Shown here piece by piece: positions 1-10,739 of a DNA stretch of 64,000 nucleotides (position 1 is the first letter of the stretch; each line of letters opens with the position of its first letter). The DNA comes from Neelides folsomi. Its lineage: Eukaryota > Arthropoda > Collembola > Neelipleona > Neelidae. The DNA lies in NCBI GenBank assembly GCA_034687125.1, contig JAQGBZ010000220.1, forward strand, positions 1 through 64,000, written 5' to 3'. The position numbers and the translations under genes are program-made. The notes beneath the pieces are model-generated. The model was not told where the DNA came from. It saw only the letters and a list, made by a program, of their open reading frames with translations, and searched no databases.

Positions 1-133
1 TATCGGTTTATTTGAATTTCTAATGACTTGTCAAGTAACATGATTCAATTCTCAATAATCTTCTCAAATGGAATAGAATATAATTATTGTAGATCAATTA
101 AAAGTTATTTTTTTAACGAATGGTTTTTTATAG

Positions 134-1988
134 GTGAAACTATACGAGTATTATTTGAGAGAAATCGCTAAAGTTGAGAGTCTTGAAGAAATTGCCGAGC
201 GAATGAAGAAAAAAGGAAGTTTCTTCCGGGATTATCAAACCCTTCAAAAAGTCCTCACTCACCCGCTGCTCCTCTCGTACCAGAAGGAAGTTGAGGAAGG
301 GGCAGAGAGTGACGACTCAATTAACGATTTCATTTGTGATGACGAGTCAGAGGCTGAAGAAACTCCAATTGAACTCTCAGGTTCTGATGATGAAATGAAA
401 GTCGTCACTGTAAATAAGAGGCATCGTACGAGAGGAAATCGCGAGAAAAGTCCAACACCTCCGGCGGAAATTAAGAACTATGGAGGAAAATGGTGGAGTT
501 CGTTTTTTGAATCGGATGAGGAAATTCAGAAGATTGAATTGAGCGGTAAATTGATCGTGCTAATGGAAATACTCAAAATTTGTGAAAGCATCGGAGACAA
601 AGTCTTGGTCTTTTCGCAATACCTAACTTCACTTGATCTGATTGAGTCATTTTTGAATGATATTGAAGAGAAGTTTAAAACTGGAGAAGCTGATGTGAAC
701 GAGGATGAAACGATTTATTTCTCCAGGTGGAGGAAGAACATTGAATATTTTAGGATTGACGGGTCGGTGAAGACAAACGACCGACAAAAGAAATTGGAAC
801 ATTTTAATGATGAAGATGCCCGGAAAGCCAAACTGTTTTTAATTTCAACAAAAGCAGGTGGAATGGGAGTCAATTTAGTTGGAGCGAATCGAGTTATTCT
901 TTTCGATGTGAGTTGGAATCCAAGTCAAGATCTTCAAAGTTTGTTTAGGGCTTATCGATTTGGACAGAAAAAGCCCGTCTATGTTTATAGACTTTTGGCT
1001 CAGGGAACGATGGAAGAAAAAATTTATAATAGACAAGTTGTAAAATTGTCATTGTCTTGTCGAGTCGTCGATGAACAGCAAATTGAACGACATTTCAAAT
1101 TCGATGACATTGCACAAATGTACAGATATAATCCCGAAGAAAAGAACGATGCAACAATGGCTCTTCCAGCGGTAAATAAATGAATAAAAATTGTTCTAAA
1201 TTAAATAATTAAACAGTCTTATATTATATTTAATCTAAATATGGTATTATTTATTTATTTAATTTTTCAGGATCATTTACTTGCTGATTTAATCACCAAC
1301 CAGAAGAAGTGGATTGATAATTATATTGAACATGACACTCTACTTGCGAATAAAGAGGAAGAGGAATTGACAGAGGAAGAGAGGAAAGCAGCTTGGGATG
1401 ATTACGAATCAGAGAAGAATCGACCTCTCACGTTCGCCAATGCACAAATCCAACAAACGACTGATTATGAGCTCGCAAACATTCGGCAAACTCTTCTCAG
1501 CATTCATGTCCAACGTGGAATTAACATGGATTTCAATCTCCTTAATGTCTACGCCCAACACGCAAAACGTGACATTACGACCCTCAAAACTCTCAACCTT
1601 GCAGCTGCGAATCCAAGAATCCTCCCTGAGATCCGAGCGAGTTACACACAACAAATCGTTCAAATCCAAGAGCGTCTTAATTCACTTTTCTCGAAGGGGT
1701 ACAACAATGATTATTTCCCGCAGACTCCTGCTCCGAATCCAAATCTTCAAAATAATCCTTTTATGAACTTGTTTAATTCGAATCTCATGAATATGATGGG
1801 TCAAAGGATGCGAATGAATGATGCTCCGGCAGCTCATGGTATTTTTTTAAATTTTTTTTAATTAAGGTTATTTTTAAAAGATATCTTGGAGATTATTTAC
1901 TCTTATTTTATTTTCAGGTTCTGGTACGATTCCAACAGCTTCGACGTCGAGGGGTCCGGCGCTGTTGAATCACAATCGTAAACAATAA
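134..1988 (+). CDS. ATRX: ATRX/XNP chromatin remodeller, C-terminal exons (5' part outside window)
   Basis: SNF2-family ATP-dependent remodeller; ATRX family members act in the nucleus on heterochromatin and in histone H3.3 deposition. Exons read as 134-1171, 1271-1838 and 1918-1988, with stop TAA at 1986-1988. Position 134 follows an intron acceptor (tatag), so the ATPase lobe lies upstream of the window. The first exon holds the helicase C-terminal lobe: WWSSFF, GDKVLVFSQYLTSLDLIESF, FRIDGSVKTNDRQ, ISTKAGGMGVNL (motif V) and RAYRFGQ with LAQGTMEEKIYNRQVVK (motif VI region). An acidic linker (residues about 50-95 of the exon) is typical of ATRX. The second exon has EEEELTEEERKAAWDDYE, a very conserved ATRX C-terminal block. 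The last exon adds about 23 residues. Seen: motifs and splice phases. Known: family role. The related ARIP4 is ruled out because it lies at the other end of the window with a different tail. Confidence 0.93.
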
Positions 1989-3159
1989 TCGATAAAAGGA
2001 TTGAATGATCGTAAACTGAATCTTCCGTGAAATTGCGAAACATTCTGTATTCGAATTTTTAAGAACATTTAATATTTAATTACGATTTTAGATCTTTAGA
2101 CATTTGGAGGAGTTAATTTATAACTGATCATAAATTATTAATTTTTGTCTCATTCGCGTGCTGTTCCTTTTTTTATAATATCCTACTTACGAGTATGATA
2201 TACGTTACGTTGATCGCAATTAATTTTTTAATCTTATTTCTATATTTTCGATGTACCTCGAATACATTTTTAAATTCATTTGGTACTGGAGATTTAGATA
2301 TGTAATTTAAATGGTAGTTGGTAGAAGTAATTAAATATATTTTAATTTTAGTTTACTCATTAGTTTTTAGACGAATAGGAAAGCAATTTTTAACTAATAT
2401 TAAAATACATGATTTAATTAACTTCAATTTACATTAAATTCAAAGAACTATTTATTTATATGAATTTTACTGATGAAGTAATTATTTATTTATAACGTGT
2501 AAAAAGCTATTGTTTTAAACTTTTTTTTATCACATGTGGCATAAATATAAATAGTAGGAAGTTGGTGGTGTACTTGAATTGGAGGAAATAAAAACGGAGT
2601 TTGTAAGAACTGGCAATTTCCTTTCTTCTCATCTCATTCATATAGAAATCATATAAAAGTAGAATATAAGAATTTATTGATATTGCGAATTCCCTCATTC
2701 AATTGAAGTTTATTATTAGCTAACGAGTTAAATAAGCGGCTTAAAGAAAACACCTGCGTCAAGCTTGCATATTCCACTGATTTCTCCTATTGATATAAAG
2801 CTCATGATTGAGGAAATGCTCACGTCAGGTCAAATTCATTTCCACGCGGAAGTTTTCTCCGTAGAATATTATTGATTGCCCAAAATGTAATTGTGACCAT
2901 TGCAGAATTACAGGTAAAGTTGAGAGGTTTGGCAAATGCTAAAAATTGTATAGCATGAGAACATTCCATGCCCGTTGGTTAACCTTGTTGAAGGTGTGTT
3001 AGGAGATTTCCGCATTGATCGAATCTCCCATCACCAACATGCTCAACTTCCTCACCAGCTCAATAAACTCCCATCAAGATAAAGAGGAAGGAAATTTCCT
3101 TTATATTCCTCAACCAACTTCTTTCACCAGTTTAGTTGCTTCCGAGAAAGAGAGAGAAA
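1989..3159. other. Intergenic stretch, 3' UTR of ATRX and upstream region of DUF4291 gene
   Basis: AT-rich with no convincing open reading frame, RNA gene or transposon. The first few hundred bases are probably ATRX 3' UTR. The last 250 bases (2900-3159) are somewhat richer in GC and pyrimidine tracts and probably hold the promoter and leader of the next gene. Confidence 0.5.
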
Positions 3160-4054
3160 ATGACTTGGCCATTTTTATTCGCTCCTTATGAAGAAACGAT
3201 GGTCGAAAGGTAAATATATTATTTTATTTACTTAAATACCATTTTTATTTATCAACTTTGAATATAGTTTAGCAATTATTACTAAAATTTATTTTAATTT
3301 ATTTTCTAGACCGGAGTATGGAAATAACATCATGGCAGCTCAAACAAGAGAAAATATTGTATTGTATGTCTTATGCCGTTCAAACGTTGCATATTTCGCT
3401 CACGCCTTCCAGCCATTTTTCCTCAAGAACAACAATTTCAAAGTTGGGAAAACATGGGAAATGCGAACTTCCTTCGTAGCTGCCATGTACGCATCAGACT
3501 GGGGGAAGAAAGACGGACAAGAGTCGATTTTGGCAATTACAATTTGCCGTGCTGGATTTGAAGAGATTTTAAAAGCTTGTCTCAAAACACCTCCGCCGAT
3601 TAACAGCCGCTCGGTGAAGCTTTTAAATGAAGATCCGCGTCCGGACGCAGAGTTTTTCTGGGAACCCGGGAGGGATTTATTTGGAGAAGTCGCAGCCAGT
3701 TGCGATTTAAGACTTTTAATTAGGAACGAATTGTTGAACCATATGAGTCGGCATTGGATTAGAAAAGTATTTCACATGACGATTTACATGAAAGCAGCCC
3801 AGAGACTTATGAAGGAACATCACCCGGATTTGGTCATGGTCCCTGATGAGAAATTATACCTTTTGGATCCAAACCTTGGCCGGGCTTTGCATGTTGACCC
3901 TTCGGGGTTTGAGGACTATGATGCTCAACCTGCGAGGATGCGGAACAATAATTCTTCGTATATTGACCAAGGAACAATTGATCTCAGTGAGGAATTTGAA
4001 GAATCGGAGGAAGAAGAAAGCTACGAAGAAGAAAGTGGAGATGGAGAAAAATGA
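3160..4054 (+). CDS. DUF4291 family protein
   Basis: Two exons, 3160-3209 and 3310-4054, give 264 residues. The start ATG at 3160 sits after an AG-rich leader, and the split Arg codon joins cleanly across the 100-nt intron. The region from about residue 17 to 190 matches my memory of the DUF4291 pattern: MAAQTRENIVLYVLCRS (compare R-x-I-x-A-x-Y-x-VYQAY), then WEMRTSFVAAMYASDWG followed by KKDGQESILAI at residues about 66-95, then an R-x-x-F-x-x-IL helix and the WEPGRDLFG block. The family's biochemical role is unknown; most members I know of are bacterial or fungal and about 200 residues long. The extra 20-30 residues are a very acidic E/S-rich tail (residues about 243-264). A possible poly(A) signal AATAAA lies at 4156-4161. 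Codon use and the intron look native, so any transfer would be old. Confidence 0.8.
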
Positions 4055-4674
4055 ACACGTTAATTTCATTACATTTATATTGAATAATTAAAATATGTAC
4101 TCAATCCTCGACTGATATTAAACATAAATGATTGAAATAATTTAATGGGGATTTGAATAAATCGAAATGAATTGATTTTTAAAATATCATTTTTATTCAT
4201 CTTCTGAGAATAATTTGGAGAGTGAACGAATTGAACGTGTAAAGTATCATTTGAGATTTAAATGAAAGCCAAGACGGCTGGCCGTCGAAAAACCACGTAC
4301 TTTGTAAAATGTAAATTGAACAACTTATGATTTGTATTTAATTTAGGAAGTTTTGTCCTTATTTTCAAACACTTAAATCAAATCTAATTAAATCAACAAA
4401 GAGCACGTTATTTGTGATGCAAGCGTACGTTATAAGTGGGAATTGTAACGAGTGGGAGAAAGTAGAGAAATATTAGGTAGAGAAAATACAATTGAATGAA
4501 AGCAAGTTTGGAGAGTTTTTCATCGTTGTGTTGTTTTATAATTAATTAAGATATAAATTACATTAATTATGGGCTTAGAGGAATCAAGTAATTGGATTTC
4601 ATTTAAATACATTTAAATAAAAGTAAACATCAAGGCGGACTCGCCAGCAAATCCGCTCAAGAGAGAACGGAAAA
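4055..4674. other. Convergent 3' UTR region between DUF4291 gene and the phosphatase gene
   Basis: Two genes converge here (plus-strand stop at 4054, minus-strand stop at 4675). I see no coding potential. AATAAA on the plus strand (4156-4161) and its complement TTTATT (4192-4197) are candidate poly(A) signals for the two genes, so the two 3' UTRs may overlap or nearly touch. Confidence 0.45.
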
Positions 4675-7600
4675 TTAGGAAGGAGAATTCCGATTATCTT
4701 CCGTCTCTTTGTTCAGGTAATAAAGGACGTAATGGAGAACAACATCGTAGCAATATTTATACTCCGTCTATTAAAACACAATTAATTAATAATGACGAAC
4801 TTGCCTCAAGTTTTAATGGATAATTAAATTATTTTACCATGTTTTCAATCATTTGAGGACGATGTCTTCTCACTGTTTTTACTGCAGTGAAAACGTCAAC
4901 TTCTCCGTATTGAATTACTTGCTCAATGCAAGCATTCGCAGCACAGTAAACTCCACACCGACTCCGGCCATCCCTTTACGAATCATTTAATTGTTTTAAC
5001 ATTTAATAAAATTAAATTTTGGTCATTTTTAATCATATAAATTATTATTTTATTATCGATTTTGGGGCAATAAAGAAAGATCTTTTTCTCCACCTTTCGC
5101 GATATTTTTTGAAAATTATCGCTAGCAAAATAACGCCAGCAGATGGCGGGTAAAATTGTTCATTATTGCCCCAATATTTGAAGGAGAATCGAACACTTAA
5201 TCTTTTTGTTTCCATTTATGTTATTGATATTACTGTTTGTAATTAAAACTTTATTGTTATAAGTAGTTTGAAAAATATTAAAAATATTGTAATATATTTT
5301 GTCTTACGGAGCAACCACAAGGACAGGGCCATATCCGGTACGCTGTCTCCATCGTTCAACCATATTCATGAGTTCAACAAGGGAGTTGGTCGAATTTGGC
5401 ACTTTATGATCCATCGGCCAACAAGTGAGTTGGAAAAGTTGGCATGTCTTTGGCTCAGCTTTCACTCCGGCCATCAATTCAGTCAAACTTACAATCTAAG
5501 CATTAAGGACAAATATAAAACCAATCTATCTCTTTCCATCAAAAAATCTTTTATATATTTGAATTTAATTAATTGGATATTAAATTAATTTTTACCTTTT
5601 TGTTAATTCTGAATATCCAGCTCTTGATGTTCGTGTAGTAATTATGGGAAAGGTGATCAATTGTAAATACCGGGCCGTATTTTTTTGATCGACTTGTTTC
5701 AGGCCAAAATTGTGGATAATGTGTGGAAGGGTCAGGATTAGCAAGGACAACAACGGCACTTGCATCATAATCATAAACAAGGGACCATAGGTAGGAAATG
5801 GTTTCAGGTAAAGGCCATTCTGTTACAATATATCCCCTCGATTGGCGATAACCCTAATACAAAGAACTCAAAGTCTTTTAATAAATTACTTTGAAAGTAT
5901 TAATACATGAAGTTCATGAGCAAATTAAGTAATAGATTCTGTGAATGAGTGGATGACTCACGTCGACAAAAACGGCGTTGATGTAATCAGTGAAAGTATT
6001 CCCTTGGAAGGATGTCAAATATGGGCGGAAGTTGTCAGCTGAAAGAATAAATAATAAATTTCAATGAATGAACTCTTTCAAAAAATGAATTCTTTACGAG
6101 GAATGACGAGGACGTCTCGGTTCTTTTCTCTGTTGTCGCCACGATGGCCACCAGCACAGTCGCCAATTGAAAACTTGGGAGTTTGCTTGCAAATTAACTG
6201 AAACACAAAAAAGTCAAATAATTAATTTTATAATGATTTAAATTTTATAATTGTTCATTTACAACTAAAAGATCAATTAAAGTTGGCCCTTTTCCATACA
6301 TTAATTTATAAGCATTAAATAAATATGAAAGTCTCAATTATAGTGTAATTATTTTAAATATATAAAAACGAGTATTAAGGCAATATTTCTTCATGGACAG
6401 CTTACGAGAAATTCTCTTTGATATTCGTTCATCTTTGTCTGTGGGTCTTTCGTTGACTTGTGCTTGAGTCGTTGGGAAAGTTCTGATACGGGAAACCAAG
6501 TTCTTTGGCAAATTACGTATTCTTCAAGAACATCATAAACGAATTTCACTTGCTCCTTAATAATCCAATTAAAGACATACATTAAATCTTTGTGCTAGTT
6601 AAGTTGCACGTAACCGAAAGCATTTAATAAAAAATTACAAGTGACTCGACAAGTCCTTTCCTCGCATTCCTCAATTTCTTCAAATAGCCAAAAATGTCAA
6701 TGAGTCCGTCTTCTTCAAGAAGTTCCAAATTTGCGTCAACTTCCAAGTAAACGCCAGATCTTCCGCCCCCATCACTTTCAAACAAGAAGCCCCAATAAAC
6801 TCAAATTGTTTACTTAACATTTCTAGGAACTTTTTCTCATTTGGAATTTGATCTCACTTGCAATGAACCAAGGTTTGTCCTTCTGCAAACTTTGGCTGTT
6901 CTTGTAAAACTTGTCGAATTCTCCTTCTAAAGTCAAGAAGAGCCGTCGCAAATGGGCCAGAATGACATGGCCATTCCACATAGTGAAATTGTATCACTTC
7001 TCTTCCTTCACTCTCCTATACACAATAATACATCCATTCAATAATTCTAATATTGCTTTATAATTGATTAGTATTATTAGATAATGAATTTTTTTATTTT
7101 CATCCATTATTTCAATCAATTATTAACCTTCGTTAAATTCATCTGTTAGACAGATGAATTTAACGAAGGTTAATAATTGAAAGAAATCTAAAAAAATTAC
7201 TGGATCTGACTCAGGTATCATTTTCATCTTCCTCATAGTGAAATTGGAGAGTTTGAGTTCAGAAACGACGGAGATTTCCAACCCTCCCCATGAAACGCTT
7301 TTATTCTCAACTGGCCAATATTGCTCACACATCACCTTTTTAAAATAAATTACATTTATTCATTTATTCAATCATTTAAAACGCAATTCGCGATTCTTCG
7401 AAAAACTTTGAATAATTTAAAATCTTAGGAATATTTAAATGCATCTTAAATTTATTGAACGGGCTTATTTCTAAAAGAATTTAAAGATGTTGAAGTATTG
7501 CATGCAAATAGTACAGAATTTATTATAGAGGTACTTTAATTCGTTATTAATACTTTCATTTAATTCTGTTCCATTTCTTATGTGAATTAATGTAAAATAA

Positions 7601-9457
7601 AGAGCATTGAGATAATGGTGATGGAAAAATAATGTGAATAAAAGAACCTTGATAAAATCGAATGTTTTGGTGAGCATAATGATGACAGTCACGTTCTTGG
7701 ACCAGACCATCCGCCAGAAATCACTTATCGTATTCTCCGTTGGCCCTTGTGACACGATGTACGCATTTGGCTTGAGAAGACTCTATAAAAACCCGAGAGG
7801 AATAAAAAGGTAATTAATTAAGGGTTTAATGGGCTCCCTCGCAGCTTCCTTTAATGTTCCTTCCTCGTCAAATCTTTTTTCTATTGCAAAGGACAACATT
7901 TCCTCTTTACTTCAAAATATCTCTACATACTTTTTATAACGCAATTTGACCTCAGTTTGCCCTAAATAAACTCCCCACAATTTTAGACACAAATTCTTAA
8001 GTAAAATGTTTACAGTCCTCATATAAGAAAATTCGCATTAAAATGCTATTAATAAATACCATATATAATGGCTCCATTAAATATGTAATTACTTTTCTCA
8101 TTTTTATCCAGTTATATAAAAACACGCTAATTTAATTATAATGATACAAAATTGACTTACATCGACATAAGAGGCGTTGACATAATCTCCAGGAAAATCC
8201 TTCAATGGCTCTAAAACTACTCTGTTGTAATCATCTAAAGGAAGAAAAAAGAGGTAAAATAAATAATAAGAAAAAAACTTAAGTGGGCGAGAATTTAAGT
8301 GAAAAGGAATCGTGTAAAGAGCGGTTAAAATTTTATGTCCAACATTACATGGAATGGAGCGTAAGTTTTGATTCTTGTCTTTATTCGAGGGCTTCATGGC
8401 GTGGCGTGAGGAGTGACCTTCATTCTTACAGGCTATCTGAAGACAAACAAGACCAGAATGACAATTGAAATCACTCTCATAAAAGAAATAATGAAAATCG
8501 ATTGGGAAAATTGGGGGTATTTTGGCCCATCCGTTTCCCATCTTTTGGCCTATCATTTCTCCACGAAAAAATAAGTTGAGTTGTTCCATTAGGGCTTGGT
8601 TTACATAACAGACATATGAAGACATCAAAGTTCAAAGATGGTTTATTATTGTAATAAACAGAAGTAGAAGAGGAATTGATGTAAATGATCTTAAGGCTTC
8701 GTGGCAAGAGTGGAAATCCGTGTAGTGGGGAAATGAGGAGAAAAAGGCTCCGTTGGGATTGGAATGTTATAATTGGGGCGGAGGAGAATCTTCGCGAATT
8801 GGCCTTGCAGAATTCTTTAAATAGATTTTTGGCAAGTCTTTGGCTCCTTCCAACGGCCGACTCTCCTCATTTTTTTAATTCCCCAAATCTCCTCTCTTCC
8901 CCAATTAAAAATGTAAACTCACCTCGAACTCCACTTTGTACAGGATGGGGAATTTTCTCCGTTCTTCGCAGAGCTTGAGGAAATTCTCTTTGGTCACCGG
9001 CTTCTTCTGGAGAGATGAGAGAACTTTACCGTCTTCTTCTTCTGGAACAAAGACAAGATGAATTCTCCACATAATCAACTTTATAAATTAAATATTATAC
9101 AGAAAGTAATCCAAGAGCGATACAACTAGCTATTGAAAATTGAATAAATATTGAGCTTTTAAATAATTTATCTATTTTCTAAACGGTTAAAATATTTAAT
9201 AACGATTTGATAGTTATTTAGTAGTTTTAAAGTAACGAAGATCAAAATGGTACTTTACTTATGGAGATGAAGCCGCTGTTGAGCATGGAGAGCTTCAGGG
9301 CGTTGGGGATTGACATGAGGGAGTTTGAGGCATTGCCCATAAGCCTCGACCTCCTTGGTTTGTCTGGGTCAGGCGGTCGAGACTTTGACCGTTCTTTTCC
9401 CTTCTTCTTCCCTTCATCCCGTGAAGGGCGAGGTGAGGACCCGACGCTCCGCTCCAT
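4675..9457 (-). CDS. Receptor-type tyrosine phosphatase, Ptp99A-like, tandem D1-D2 intracellular region
   Basis: Fifteen exons, high to low: 9457-9259, 9041-8923, 8436-8349, 8234-8161, 7782-7648, 7335-7201, 7015-6858, 6774-6639, 6555-6406, 6197-6098, 6038-5962, 5853-5596, 5495-5308, 4973-4838, 4767-4675. They sum to 681 codons plus stop. D1 (about residues 67-365) shows FPILYKVEFE, IPYDYNRVVLEP, YVNASYVD, AYIVSQGPTENTISDFWRMV and VHCNDGGGRSG. D2 (about 400-681) shows FTDYINAVFVDGY, WPMDHKVP, APDGRSRCGVYCAANACIEQ and TEYKYCYDVVLHYVL. D2 resembles insect Ptp99A or its relatives. Both domains look catalytically impaired: D1 has WPC instead of WPD, and D2 has Ala where the catalytic Cys should be. 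No transmembrane or extracellular segment is present; ATG 9457 may be a start, or this exon may continue from an unseen upstream exon. The family acts in neuronal and axon signalling. Confidence 0.85.
5062..5174. repeat. Short element with 12-bp terminal inverted repeats (MITE-like)
   Basis: The 12-mer TTGGGGCAATAA at 5062-5073 is matched by its exact reverse complement at 5163-5174. The 113-bp unit lies inside a phosphatase intron (4974-5307). The interior has more GC-rich patches than its flanks. No coding capacity and no clear target-site duplication were seen, so it may be a small non-autonomous transposon or a chance palindrome. Confidence 0.45.
7116..7180. repeat. Perfect 31-bp inverted repeat with 3-nt loop inside a phosphatase intron
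   Basis: The arm at 7116-7146 is matched base for base by the reverse complement at 7150-7180, with loop TAG at 7147-7149. It occupies a third of the 185-nt intron between exons 7335-7201 and 7015-6858. The RNA from either strand would fold into an uninterrupted 31-bp hairpin. It is longer and more perfect than a normal pre-miRNA, which usually has bulges and a larger loop. Confidence 0.9.
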
Positions 9458-10739
9458 CCCAACACTACCATGAAGATGAATGAAAAGCTCCGGTTCTCCT
9501 CCCGACCCTCCTCTCCTCCTCCCCCCCTCCCATCATCCTCCTCCGCTCCGCTCAAACATTCATTATGTACTACAATGACTACATTATGAGAAAGTCAACC
9601 ATGTTCAAATAGACTAAAACATAATACTTGGCTCGGAGTGAAATATTTTATTTTATCAATTGATTCATATTTATCTTTAACTTACAACTAGTCGAAAAAA
9701 TGATTTTATGCTGATTGTTAATTCACTGAATATCTAAATGTTCGGGTAGCATGAGTTAAACAAATTAATTATGATTACAAATGTAATTTAATGTGCATGT
9801 TAAAGCTAGTATGCAATTGAGATTTAGTTATAAAATTATGCAAGTGATTGAGGATGTTAAATCTATAAAGTTTTAATTTATAAAAAATGATTTATTTTTT
9901 CAGGCAGAGATTTCAAGAATAATTGTGAATGCAGTAATGCATATTTTATTTATTTATCAAGTAGAATATGAGTTTTTTTATATAATAATAATATGTGAAT
10001 ACAAAAGAATAATTATTTTGCCTCGCTTATTTCAACTCAATTGAAACTTTTTTTAACCAATTAAATTTTTTCTATTCAATATTTTTATTATATTTGGACA
10101 AAACAACATTTTTAAAACATTGAGATGAATTATTTATATATAAATATATAATTTCTATTATAATACATAAATATTATTTAAACTCTGTGAGTCGAAAAAC
10201 AACAACAATTTTAAAATTTCTCTTTAAAATCCGACCAAAAAGCCCAAACTCAAAAGGAGTTACTCACTACGTAAAAGGTATTCTGATAATAAAAATGGGT
10301 ATCCAAATTAATTAGTAGCATTAAAAACAGTTATTTAGTATCATAATCTGTATAATAAAAAATGTTTAATTAACGTGTATATAATTGTGTATCATATTAA
10401 GCATATGATAATTATATATTAAGCATATGATAATTATATATTAATATAGAAATGGTATTCAAGTAAGATATTAGTAAATATATGCCTACAAATATATTTT
10501 ATAATGCAAATACTACGTAGTTTAGACATTTTGACCTTTTATCAATTTTTCTACAATATTCAACACGAGTTGATATTAAATAAAATTACAAATAACAATG
10601 GAGTTCAAAATGTATAGAGAGAGAATAATTATCATAATAATTTTAAGGTATAGTAAGGGGACGTATTTAAATATTCAGACTTCGTCAACCTCTCGATATT
10701 TCTATTTAGTAAGTTTTTTCAGCTTGAGGATTTCAATTG
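9458..10739. other. Non-coding interval between phosphatase exon and PiT transporter
   Basis: Positions 9460-9560 form a GC-rich, G-rich (minus strand) patch that could be the leader or upstream part of the first visible phosphatase exon. The rest is strongly AT-rich without coding signal. A two-copy tandem repeat of about 23 bp with core TTAAGCATATGATAATTATA lies at about 10397-10443. Confidence 0.5.
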
